NCBI GenBank assembly: GCA_044359565.1
Contig: JBIKLX010000082.1
Span: 1-13,299 of the forward strand
DNA from: VFMC01 sp044359565
Lineage (GTDB): Bacteria; Actinomycetota; Acidimicrobiia; Acidimicrobiales; Ilumatobacteraceae
Length of the DNA stretch: 13,299 nt
Direction: 5' to 3'
Position 1 is the stretch's first letter. Every line of letters begins with the position of its first letter. The notes under the pieces were generated by a model. The model ran no database searches, had not been told where the DNA came from, and worked only from the letters and a program-made list of their open reading frames with translations. Position numbers and translations under genes: made by a program. Shown here one piece after another: positions 6,769-13,299 of the stretch.

Positions 6769-8129
6769 CCTCGCCCACGGCGCTCGTGTACGGGGTGGCC
6801 GTGGCGGGCGAGGCGACGGCACGTGCACTCGTGGCCCGTGGCTACCGGGTGCTGATGGCCGACGACGCTCCCACCGACGAGCGACGTGCCGCGGCCCACC
6901 GGCTGGGCGCCGAACTCGTCGAGTCGCCCGATGCCGCCACGATCGACCGCCTCCTCGCCGAGGTCGACCTCGTCGCGCCGGCACCGGGTGTGCCCGAGAC
7001 GCACCCGATCGTGGTCGGGGCGTTGGCGAAGGGCATGGCGCTGCGCACCGAGATCGATCTGGCCTACGAGTGGGAGCAGCAACGTCCCGGTGGCGCACGG
7101 CCGATGGTGGCGGTCACCGGTACCGACGGCAAGACCACGACGACGATGATGCTGGCGGCGCTGCTGTCGGGGGCATCGTTGCGCACCGCGGCGGTAGGCA
7201 ACACCGAGGTCCCGCTCATTGATGCGCTCGACGAGCCGGTCGACGCGTTCGCCGTCGAGTGCAGCAGTTTCCGGCTTTCGTGGATCCGCGAGTTCCGTGC
7301 CGAGGCCGCCATCTGGTTGAACCTTGCGCCCGATCATCAGAACTGGCATCGGTCGATGGCGTCGTACGAGCAGGCGAAGGCCAACATCTGGCTGCATCAA
7401 CGCGCCGCCGACGTGGCTGTCGGCTGGGTCGACGATCCGGTGGTGATGCGCCATCTCGCCGCGGTACCCGGCCGCCGCGTCAGTTTCGGGCTGCATGGCG
7501 CCGACTACCACACAGTGGGTGAGGGCGACGCCCGGATGCTGTGCGGCCCCTCGGGCGAGATCGCCCCGGTGACCGCGTTGCAGCGCCGGTTCCCGCACGA
7601 TGTATCCAACGCGCTGGCAGCAGTGGCAGCGTGCGTCGAGAGCGGCCTCGTTCGGCCCGACCAGGTGGCCACGGGCTTGTCGGCGTTCCGCACCCCTCCG
7701 CACCGCATCGAGCCCCTCGGCGACATCGACGGGGCATCGTGGTTCAACGACTCGAAGGCCACGTCGCCCCATGCGGCGCTCACGGCGATCCGGTCGTTCG
7801 ACTCGCTCGTGCTCATCGCCGGGGGCCGCAACAAGGGTCTCGACCTCGGCAGCCTCGTGGTCGAGGCGCACCGGATGCGGGGCGTGGTGGCCATCGGTGA
7901 GGCAGCCGATGAGGTGGCAGCAGCCTTCGCCGGGCGGTGCCCGGTGGTGCGGGCCGACTCGATGGATGCAGCGGTGGCCGAAGCCCACCGACTGGCTCGG
8001 CCGGGCGACGCGGTGCTGCTGTCGCCGGCGTGTGCCAGTTTCGACTGGTATCCCGGTGGCGGATACCCGGCACGTGGCGACGACTTCCGTCGGGCAGTCC
8101 ATTCGATGCGTGAGGAGGCGCCGGCATGA
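6765..8129 (+). CDS. murD: UDP-N-acetylmuramoyl-L-alanine--D-glutamate ligase MurD
   Basis: A 454-residue cytoplasmic Mur ligase that adds D-Glu to UDP-MurNAc-L-Ala. The N-terminal Rossmann-like domain begins at ALVYGVAVAGEA; the central ATPase domain carries GTDGKTTTT (G119-T127 region), with Asp where Asn is commoner; ECSSFRL and NLAPDHQNWH are MurD signatures; the C-terminal domain has FNDSKATSP, AGGRNKG and LLSPACASFDWY. The canonical GNIG loop after the P-loop is GNTE at 145-148 here. ATG 6765 overlaps the mraY stop (ATGA); there is no strong Shine-Dalgarno, suggesting translational coupling. The same frame stays open upstream across mraY, but that part has no MurD similarity and is a shadow. 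Confidence 0.95.
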   Translation: MTSPTALVYGVAVAGEATARALVARGYRVLMADDAPTDERRAAAHRLGAELVESPDAATIDRLLAEVDLVAPAPGVPETHPIVVGALAKGMALRTEIDLAYEWEQQRPGGARPMVAVTGTDGKTTTTMMLAALLSGASLRTAAVGNTEVPLIDALDEPVDAFAVECSSFRLSWIREFRAEAAIWLNLAPDHQNWHRSMASYEQAKANIWLHQRAADVAVGWVDDPVVMRHLAAVPGRRVSFGLHGADYHTVGEGDARMLCGPSGEIAPVTALQRRFPHDVSNALAAVAACVESGLVRPDQVATGLSAFRTPPHRIEPLGDIDGASWFNDSKATSPHAALTAIRSFDSLVLIAGGRNKGLDLGSLVVEAHRMRGVVAIGEAADEVAAAFAGRCPVVRADSMDAAVAEAHRLARPGDAVLLSPACASFDWYPGGGYPARGDDFRRAVHSMREEAPA

Positions 8130-9331
8130 GCACGAGCAGCGCGGTCATCGCCGACCGCCGCCGCCAAGCGGCGGCCCGCGCCTCGTCGAAGCGGCGACAC
8201 CCCACCGGCCGCACCGATGTGCCGACCGTGCCGCTCGGTCCGCCGCCCACCACGTATTACGTCATCGCCGTGGTGGTGGCGGTGTTCGTGATGCTCGGCC
8301 TGGTGATGGTGCTGTCGGCGTCGTCGGTGCAAGAGTTCCATCGCGGCAACTCGCCATGGCGCATCTTCAACAAGCAGGTTATCTGGGCGTGTCTGGGTGG
8401 TGTGTCGTTGCTCGTGTTCGCTCGGGTGAAGTACCAGTTCTGGCGCCGACTGGTGGTGCCCGGCCTGGGCGCCTCGTTCGTGTTGATGCTCCTGCCGTTC
8501 GTGCCCGGCCTGGGGTCGGAAGCGAACGACGCCACCGCGTGGGTGGCGGTGGGCCCGCTCACGTTCCAGCCGTCGGAGTTCTTGAAGTTGGCGGTGCTGC
8601 TGTACTGCGCCGACCTGCTCACGCGCCGCGAGGCCGAGATGGCCGACCTGCGGCGCACCCTGGTGCCCACCGCCATGGTGGCCACCGCCGGTGCGCTGCT
8701 GTGCCTGCTGCAGGGCGACCTCGGCTCGGCAATCGTGCTGGTGGCCATCATCTTGTCGGTCGCGTTCGTGGGTGGCACGCCGCTCACCCCGATGCTCGGC
8801 ACGTCGCTGGCTGCAGCCGCCTGTGCGCTGCTGTTCGTGTTCACCAGCGAGCGGCGGTTCCACCGGTTCACGTCGTTCCTCGACATCACCGGCAACCGCG
8901 ATCACTTGAGCTACCAGCAGTATCAGGCGATGATCGGTATCGCCCAGGGTGGAGTCACCGGGGCCGGCCCGGGCCGAGGTCTGAACAAGTTGGGCGACTT
9001 CCTGCCGCTGGCGCACAGCGACTTCATCTTCGCGGTCATCGCCGAGGAACTGGGCCTGGTGGGTGTGGTCGCCGTGCTCGGCGGATTCCTCGTGCTCACG
9101 TTCTGCGGCGTGCAGGTGGCGCTGGCGGCCAAGGATCGGTTCGGTCTGCTGCTGGCCGGTGGCATCACCTCGTGGTTCGTCGTGCAGACGCTCATCAACG
9201 TCGGAGGCGTGACGGGCACGATGCCGGTGACGGGCCTCACCCTGCCGTTCTTCTCGGCCGGTGGCAGTTCGCTGTTCGTCTGCATGAGCGCAGCCGGGCT
9301 GCTGCTGAACATCGCCCGGCACGCACGATGA
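8126..9331 (+). CDS. ftsW: Septal peptidoglycan glycosyltransferase FtsW (SEDS family)
   Basis: A 401-residue SEDS protein that polymerises lipid II at the septum in partnership with FtsI. About 45 basic cytoplasmic residues precede the first membrane helix; roughly ten hydrophobic segments follow. Family landmarks are present: VLSASS in the first helix, FQPSEFLKLA, LLQGDLGSAIV, LAHSDFIFAVIAEELG with the presumed catalytic Asp299, and MPVTGLTLPFFSAGGSS near the C-terminus. Assigned as FtsW rather than RodA because of its place between murD and murG. The loop that usually reads ANGARRW is SEANDATAWVAVG here. ATG 8126 overlaps the murD stop, and GAGGAGG at 8112-8118 is the strongest ribosome site in the window, 7 nt before the start. 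Confidence 0.95.
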   Translation: MSTSSAVIADRRRQAAARASSKRRHPTGRTDVPTVPLGPPPTTYYVIAVVVAVFVMLGLVMVLSASSVQEFHRGNSPWRIFNKQVIWACLGGVSLLVFARVKYQFWRRLVVPGLGASFVLMLLPFVPGLGSEANDATAWVAVGPLTFQPSEFLKLAVLLYCADLLTRREAEMADLRRTLVPTAMVATAGALLCLLQGDLGSAIVLVAIILSVAFVGGTPLTPMLGTSLAAAACALLFVFTSERRFHRFTSFLDITGNRDHLSYQQYQAMIGIAQGGVTGAGPGRGLNKLGDFLPLAHSDFIFAVIAEELGLVGVVAVLGGFLVLTFCGVQVALAAKDRFGLLLAGGITSWFVVQTLINVGGVTGTMPVTGLTLPFFSAGGSSLFVCMSAAGLLLNIARHAR

Positions 9332-10476
9332 CCGCGGCCGAGCCGTGCTGGGCGGTGGTCACGGGGGGTGGCACATCCGGCCACGTACTGCCGGCACTCG
9401 CCATCATGGACCGTCTGGTGATGGCGGGCCACGACCCGTCTCAGCTGTACTACGTGGGGTCGCAGCGCGGGATCGAGACTCGTCTCCTCCCCCCGCACGG
9501 CTACCGCACCACGCTGCTCGATGTGGTGGGTCTGCAGCGCTCGCTCACGTTGAGCAACCTGCTGTTCGTTCCGAAGATGTTGCGGGCCACCTGGCAGGCA
9601 TGGCGACTGCTCGGCCGACTCCGCCCGCAGGTGGTGGTGAACGTGGGCGGCTACGCCAGCATGCCCGCCACGTTCGCGGCGCGACTGCGGCGCTGCCCGG
9701 TGGTGGTGGTGAGCTACGACCAGCGCCCCGGTCTGGCGTCGAAGGTGGCGGCGCGATTCGCGTCGGCGGTGGCGGCCGCCTTTCCCGATTCGCCGCTGCG
9801 GCGGGCTCGCACCACGGGTGCACCGATCCGGCCGGAGATCATCGGCATCGACCGTGCGGCCGACCGACACGCCGCTCGATCGGCCCTCGGTCTGCCTTCC
9901 GACCGGTTCGTGCTCACCGTGTTCGGCGGTTCGCTTGGGGCCCGGGTCATCAACCAGGCGGTGGGTGGCCTGGTCGAGGCGTGGACCGACCGCACCGATG
10001 TGTGCGTCTATCACGTGGTGGGCGAGCGGTTCGTGCAGGAGGTGCCCAGTGAACGCACTGCCGCCTCGGGCATCATGTATCGCGTGATCGGCTACGAAGA
10101 CCGCATGCCCCTCCTGTTCGCGGCGAGCGACATGATGCTCACCCGCGCCGGTGCCAGCACCATCGCCGAACTGGCGGCCACTGGCACCCCGGCCATCGTC
10201 GTGCCCTGGCCCGATGCGGCCGAGAACCACCAACTCGAGAACGCCCGTACGCTCAGCGATGTCGGTGCGGCCGTACTGCTCGAGCAGCGCCAGCTCGACG
10301 CGGCACGGTTGTCGGCGATGGTCGATGCGTTCGTCGCCGACCTCGAGGCGCTCGTCCTCATCGGGGCGCGTGCCCGCGCCGAGGGCGAACGGCACCGGGG
10401 CGATTCGTTGATCGACCTCATCACCGACGTGGCCCGAAACGACGGGGTGGCCCGAATCGACGAGGTGTCCCGATGA
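9328..10476 (+). CDS. murG: UDP-GlcNAc--lipid I GlcNAc transferase MurG
   Basis: A 382-residue GT28-family glycosyltransferase that adds GlcNAc to lipid I at the inner membrane face, making lipid II. The N-terminal glycine loop is GGGTSGH at 13-19; NVGGYASMPA follows; the second glycine loop is GGSLGARVINQ starting at 200; the UDP-GlcNAc site is RAGASTIAEL at 273-282 with Glu281, and NHQLENA follows. The usual HEQN segment before the interdomain region is replaced by SYDQRPGLASK. Start ATG 9328 overlaps the ftsW stop (ATGA); no clear Shine-Dalgarno, so coupling is likely. The open frame extends far upstream across ftsW and murD without MurG-like sequence. Length is slightly above that of E. 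coli (355), with a longer C-terminus. Confidence 0.95.
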   Translation: MTAAEPCWAVVTGGGTSGHVLPALAIMDRLVMAGHDPSQLYYVGSQRGIETRLLPPHGYRTTLLDVVGLQRSLTLSNLLFVPKMLRATWQAWRLLGRLRPQVVVNVGGYASMPATFAARLRRCPVVVVSYDQRPGLASKVAARFASAVAAAFPDSPLRRARTTGAPIRPEIIGIDRAADRHAARSALGLPSDRFVLTVFGGSLGARVINQAVGGLVEAWTDRTDVCVYHVVGERFVQEVPSERTAASGIMYRVIGYEDRMPLLFAASDMMLTRAGASTIAELAATGTPAIVVPWPDAAENHQLENARTLSDVGAAVLLEQRQLDAARLSAMVDAFVADLEALVLIGARARAEGERHRGDSLIDLITDVARNDGVARIDEVSR

Positions 10477-11885
10477 GCCCGATGCCCCTTGCTCCGCTCG
10501 ACCTGTCCACGCCGCAGCGCCTGCACGTGGTGGGTGTGGGCGGCCCCGGGATGAGCGCCGTCGCCATCGTGCTGGCCGAAATGGGGCACCGGGTCAGCGG
10601 CAGCGACATCCGCGACCGTCCGGTGCTCGACCGGCTGCGCGCGGGTGGGGTCGACGTGCACATCGGCCATCAGCGCAGCCATGTCGAGGGCTGCGACGCG
10701 GTCACGTACTCCACCGCGGTCCCCGAGCGCAACGTCGAACTCGAGCAGTCGCGGGCCGACGGCATCACCACGTTGCGCCGCGCCGGCATGCTGGCCTCTA
10801 TCTGTGCCCGCGCCAAGTCGCTCGGGGTGGCCGGCACCCATGGCAAGACCACCACCACGTCGATGCTGATGCTCATCCTCGCCGAGGCGCAGTTGCGACC
10901 CAGTTTCGTCATCGGCGGCGACGTCACCGACATGGGCACCGGGGCGCAGTGGACCGGTGGCGAATGGCTGGTCGTCGAGGCCGACGAGAGCGACGGCACC
11001 CACCTCGAACTGCCGTTGCATGGCACCATCCTCACCAACGTCGAGGCCGATCATCTCGACCACTACGGCACGTTCGCCGAGATCGAGGCCGGGTTCGACC
11101 GTTACCTCGCCCAGATCCCCGGCCCCAAGGTGCTCTGCTCCGACGACGAGGTGTGCCGCCGCCTGGCCGCAGGGCACGACACGATCACCTACGGAACCGG
11201 GCCCGAGGCCGAGGTTCGCGCCGTCGACCTCGTCGCCCGCGACGGCTCGTTCCGGTTCGGGGTCGAGCGCAACGGCGAACGCCTCGGCACGGTCGACCTA
11301 CCACTGCGAGGCATCCACAACGTACGCAACGCCACCGGCGCATTGGCGATGGCGCTCGCCATCGGCGTGCCCTTCGTCGATGCCGCTGCGGCGTTGGCCC
11401 GCTTCGGTGGTGTGGCCCGACGCTTCGACATCCGCGGTGCCTCGGGCGGGGCCACCCTGGTCGACGACTATGCGCACCTGCCCACCGAGATCGCGGCCGT
11501 GCTGGCAGCCGCCAAGGGCAGCGGCGACGGGTGGAGTCGGGTGGTGGCGGTGTTCCAGCCGAACCGGTTCAACCGGATGGCGGTGCTGTGGCCCGAGTAT
11601 GCCGATGCGTTCGTCGACGCCGATGTGGTGGTGCTCACCGACATTTACGCCAGCGGCACCACGCCGATCCCGGGCGTCACCGGCAAGTTGGTGGTGAACG
11701 CGGTGGTCGACGCGCACAGCGACGCACGTGTCGTGTGGCTTCCCCGCCGTGCCGACCTGGTCGAGTTCGTGGCGCGCGAACTCCGTGACGGCGATGTGTG
11801 CATCTCGATGGGCTGCGGCGACATCGCCTCGTTCCCGAGTGAGGTGCTCGAGCGCCGGGCCGAACTCGCGGTGAGACGCGGGTGA
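10473..11885 (+). CDS. murC: UDP-N-acetylmuramate--L-alanine ligase MurC
   Basis: A 470-residue Mur ligase that adds L-Ala to UDP-MurNAc, the first amino-acid step. The N-terminal domain starts with HVVGVGGPGMSA; GSDI and YSTAVP follow; the ATP loop is GTHGKTTTT from residue 121; EADESDGTHL, NVEADHLDHYG, HNVRNATGA and RRFDIRG are in order. In the C-terminal domain the usual DYxHHPTE motif reads DYAHLPTE (Tyr333-Glu339): the second His is Leu336. VFQPNRFNR and DIYASGTTPIPGVTG follow. ATG 10473 overlaps the murG stop and has GAGG at 10462-10465; the second in-frame ATG, two codons further on (10482), is also possible. Length is typical (460-490). Confidence 0.96.
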   Translation: MSPMPLAPLDLSTPQRLHVVGVGGPGMSAVAIVLAEMGHRVSGSDIRDRPVLDRLRAGGVDVHIGHQRSHVEGCDAVTYSTAVPERNVELEQSRADGITTLRRAGMLASICARAKSLGVAGTHGKTTTTSMLMLILAEAQLRPSFVIGGDVTDMGTGAQWTGGEWLVVEADESDGTHLELPLHGTILTNVEADHLDHYGTFAEIEAGFDRYLAQIPGPKVLCSDDEVCRRLAAGHDTITYGTGPEAEVRAVDLVARDGSFRFGVERNGERLGTVDLPLRGIHNVRNATGALAMALAIGVPFVDAAAALARFGGVARRFDIRGASGGATLVDDYAHLPTEIAAVLAAAKGSGDGWSRVVAVFQPNRFNRMAVLWPEYADAFVDADVVVLTDIYASGTTPIPGVTGKLVVNAVVDAHSDARVVWLPRRADLVEFVARELRDGDVCISMGCGDIASFPSEVLERRAELAVRRG

Positions 11886-12865
11886 CCGTGCAGGGCGCCG
11901 ATGCCGAAACCGATGCCGTCGCTGTTGCGACCGAGGTGTTGGGCGAGTTGGCCGAGATCTCGGTGCCGCTCGCTCCGATGACCACCTACCGCGTGGGCGG
12001 TGCAGCAGCGCTGTTCGTCCGCCCGAAGTCGGTCGCCGACCTGGACGTGGTGGCCGAGGCGATCCACCGCTCCGGCCTTCCCGTGCTGGTGGTGGGCCGC
12101 GGCTCGAACCTGCTGGTGGCCGACGGGGGATTCCGGGGCATCGCCCTGTCGCTCGCGGCGCTGGGCAATGACATCGAGATCGACGGCGACAGGGCGCGCG
12201 CCGGGGGAGCGGTGGCGCTGCCGGTGCTCGCCCGCCGAACCGTGGCGGCCGGTCTGCAGGGTTTCGAATGGGCCGTGGGGGTGCCCGGATCGGTCGGGGG
12301 TGGTGTGCGGATGAATGCCGGTGGGCACGGCTCCGACATGGCGGCGGCCCTCGTCGATGTGGAACTGTTCGACCTTCTGCAGCGGCGGCACGGCCATGTG
12401 TCGGCCGATCGTCTGGGGTTGCGCTTCCGTGGTTCCGACCTCGCCGACCACCAGGTGGTGGTGAGTGCCGAGTTGCAGTTGGCGTACGGCGACCGCGAAC
12501 AGTCGGAGGCCGAACTCGACGACATCGTGCGCTGGCGGCGCGAGCACCAACCCGGCGGGCAGAACGCCGGCTCGGTGTTCGTCAATCCGGTGCCGGGCGA
12601 ACTGGCTGCTGGTGCACTCATCGACGGACTCGGGCTCCGTGGCATGCGGATGGGAACGGCGCACGTCAGCGACAAGCACGCCAACTTCATCCAGGCCGAC
12701 GACGGTGGATCGGCGGCCGACGTGCGCGCGCTGATGGACGAAGTCCGTCGTCTCGTGGCCGAGCACACCGGCCATCTGCTGCGCAGCGAAGTGCGTCTCG
12801 TCGGGTTCGCCGACGACGAGCACGAACGCGAACGTGGCGCGCTGTTCGCCGGGGTGTCGTGGTGA
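11882..12865 (+). CDS. murB: UDP-N-acetylenolpyruvoylglucosamine reductase MurB
   Basis: A 327-residue FAD-dependent reductase that converts UDP-GlcNAc-enolpyruvate to UDP-MurNAc with NADPH. FAD-domain motifs are clear: TYRVGGAA near residue 37, VGRGSNLLVADGGFRG, and GVPGSVGGGVRMNAGGHG. The C-terminal domain has QNAGSVFVNP, with the presumed proton-donor Ser231, then LIDGLGLRGMRMGTAHVSDKHANF in which the family's conserved GA.VS.KHANF pattern is recognisable as GTAHVSDKHANF. GTG 11882 keeps the GTGA overlap with murC; a second GTG lies two codons downstream. There is no clear Shine-Dalgarno. A murB between murC and ftsQ is a known arrangement in several phyla but is absent from the mycobacterial cluster. 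Confidence 0.96.
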   Translation: MTVQGADAETDAVAVATEVLGELAEISVPLAPMTTYRVGGAAALFVRPKSVADLDVVAEAIHRSGLPVLVVGRGSNLLVADGGFRGIALSLAALGNDIEIDGDRARAGGAVALPVLARRTVAAGLQGFEWAVGVPGSVGGGVRMNAGGHGSDMAAALVDVELFDLLQRRHGHVSADRLGLRFRGSDLADHQVVVSAELQLAYGDREQSEAELDDIVRWRREHQPGGQNAGSVFVNPVPGELAAGALIDGLGLRGMRMGTAHVSDKHANFIQADDGGSAADVRALMDEVRRLVAEHTGHLLRSEVRLVGFADDEHERERGALFAGVSW

Positions 12866-13299
12866 ACGAACCGCGCCCCGCCGACGATCAGGTGCCGTCG
12901 ACCGTGCTCGATGAATTGAAACTGGCGTTCGGCGACGACGATGCGGCCGCAGTGCCTCTGGTTGCTGCGGACCCACTGCCGGTCGATGCTGTGCTGGCTG
13001 ATTCTGGGCCGGCTGAGTCTGTGCTGGCTGATGCTGGGCCGGCTGAGTCTGTGCTGGCTGATTCTGGGCGGGCTGAGCCTGTGCCGGCAGCGCGGTCGAC
13101 CATCGTCATCGGCGGCGGCGAAGAACTGCCCGACACGTTGTACCTCGACGATGTGATCGAGGGCGGCGACCGCCGCGACGATGCCGCCGGTGGCGCCGGA
13201 CGTACGATTCTCATCGGCGGCGACCTCGATGTGAGCGGCGCGTTCGATGCCGTACCGGTGCCGAATCGCCAGATGGACCCGCGGGTGCGCGAGCGGCGC
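12862..13299 (+). CDS. ftsQ: Cell division protein FtsQ, N-terminal cytoplasmic part (partial, runs off window)
   Basis: An open frame of 146 codons with no stop before the right edge; GTG 12862 overlaps the murB stop (GTGA). The visible part is an acidic, Ala/Asp/Gly-rich tail. It holds three tandem copies of the decapeptide VLADSGPAES (residues 44-73), then TIVIGGGEELPDTLYLDD (from 80) and a second RTILIGGD (114-121), and ends in the basic MDPRVRERR. That last motif resembles the stretch just before the membrane helix in actinobacterial FtsQ, and position after murC-murB is where ftsQ belongs. The membrane helix and POTRA domain would lie outside the window, so the identification rests on context and the juxtamembrane motif. 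FtsQ would partner FtsL in the divisome. Confidence 0.75.
   Translation, partial: MNEPRPADDQVPSTVLDELKLAFGDDDAAAVPLVAADPLPVDAVLADSGPAESVLADAGPAESVLADSGRAEPVPAARSTIVIGGGEELPDTLYLDDVIEGGDRRDDAAGGAGRTILIGGDLDVSGAFDAVPVPNRQMDPRVRERR
12991..13080 (+). repeat. Three tandem 30-bp repeats in ftsQ
   Basis: Three contiguous 30-bp units start at 12991, 13021 and 13051. Copy 2 differs from copy 1 by one base (GCT for TCT... Ser to Ala), copy 3 by a CGG for CCG and a CCT for TCT. Partial similarity continues on both sides (GATGCT before, GTGCCGGCAG after). The period is a multiple of three, so copy-number change would keep the frame and add or remove ten residues. The units use GCT, GAT and TCT codons, whereas neighbouring genes strongly prefer C or G in the third position. 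Confidence 0.93.

Noticed and set aside
5530..7098. Antisense open frame of 522 codons over the murE end, mraY and murD start
   Set aside because: Shadow of the sense genes; low-complexity Arg/His/Asp-rich, no motif, no ribosome site of note.
6342..8102. Antisense open frame of 586 codons opposite mraY and murD
   Set aside because: Same reasoning: GC-driven absence of stops opposite coding sequence.
7505..9322. Antisense open frame of 605 codons opposite murD and ftsW
   Set aside because: His/Gln/Arg-rich complement of hydrophobic ftsW codons; no domain.
12991..13080. Three 30-bp repeats as a small CRISPR array
   Set aside because: The repeats are contiguous with no spacers and lie in frame inside a coding sequence.
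12941..13156. Alternative 71-codon frame with Leu/Trp/Cys-rich repeats over the ftsQ tail
   Set aside because: It is the 30-bp repeat read in another frame; the ftsQ frame has the operon overlap and the MDPRVRERR juxtamembrane motif.

Overview
This window is a nearly complete dcw (division and cell wall) gene cluster, all on the + strand, from a GC-rich bacterium. Strong G/C third-position bias, GTG starts, an mraZ-headed cluster and a long structured leader in front of rsmH point to Actinomycetota. The family-level divergence from Streptomyces/Mycobacterium and the juxtamembrane FtsQ motif (MDPRVRERR) would fit a deep lineage such as Acidimicrobiia, but that placement is inference. The MurE substrate motif DNPR implies meso-diaminopimelate peptidoglycan.

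Layout: a block of TGGGG repeats spaced 10-11 bp (MraZ operator, 5-51); mraZ (73-495); a 282-bp gap that holds a strongly structured RNA leader (581-753, possibly closed by distal pairing 511-518/768-775); then rsmH, ftsL, ftsI, murE, mraY, murD, ftsW, murG, murC, murB and the first 146 codons of ftsQ, which runs off the right edge. From rsmH onward nine of ten gene junctions are 4-bp stop/start overlaps (ATGA or GTGA) and the tenth (ftsI/murE) abuts, so the block is almost certainly one translationally coupled operon with no internal terminator visible.

How the genes work together: MurB and MurC make UDP-MurNAc and add L-Ala, MurD adds D-Glu, MurE adds meso-DAP; MraY and MurG build lipid I and lipid II at the membrane; FtsW (polymerase) and FtsI (transpeptidase) insert it at the septum with FtsL and FtsQ as divisome partners; RsmH methylates 16S rRNA; MraZ is the presumed autoregulator. 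murF, normally between murE and mraY, is absent, as is ddl.

Most unusual points: the multibranched RNA leader before rsmH (candidate for the published actinobacterial mraW RNA motif or a relative), a chain of ATGA overlaps running through that leader, loss of murF from the cluster, a three-copy 30-bp in-frame repeat with atypical codon use in ftsQ, and replaced consensus residues in MurC, MurG, MurD and MraY. No mobile elements, CRISPR arrays, tRNAs or rRNAs were seen. I see no evidence of a wholly new multi-gene system here.
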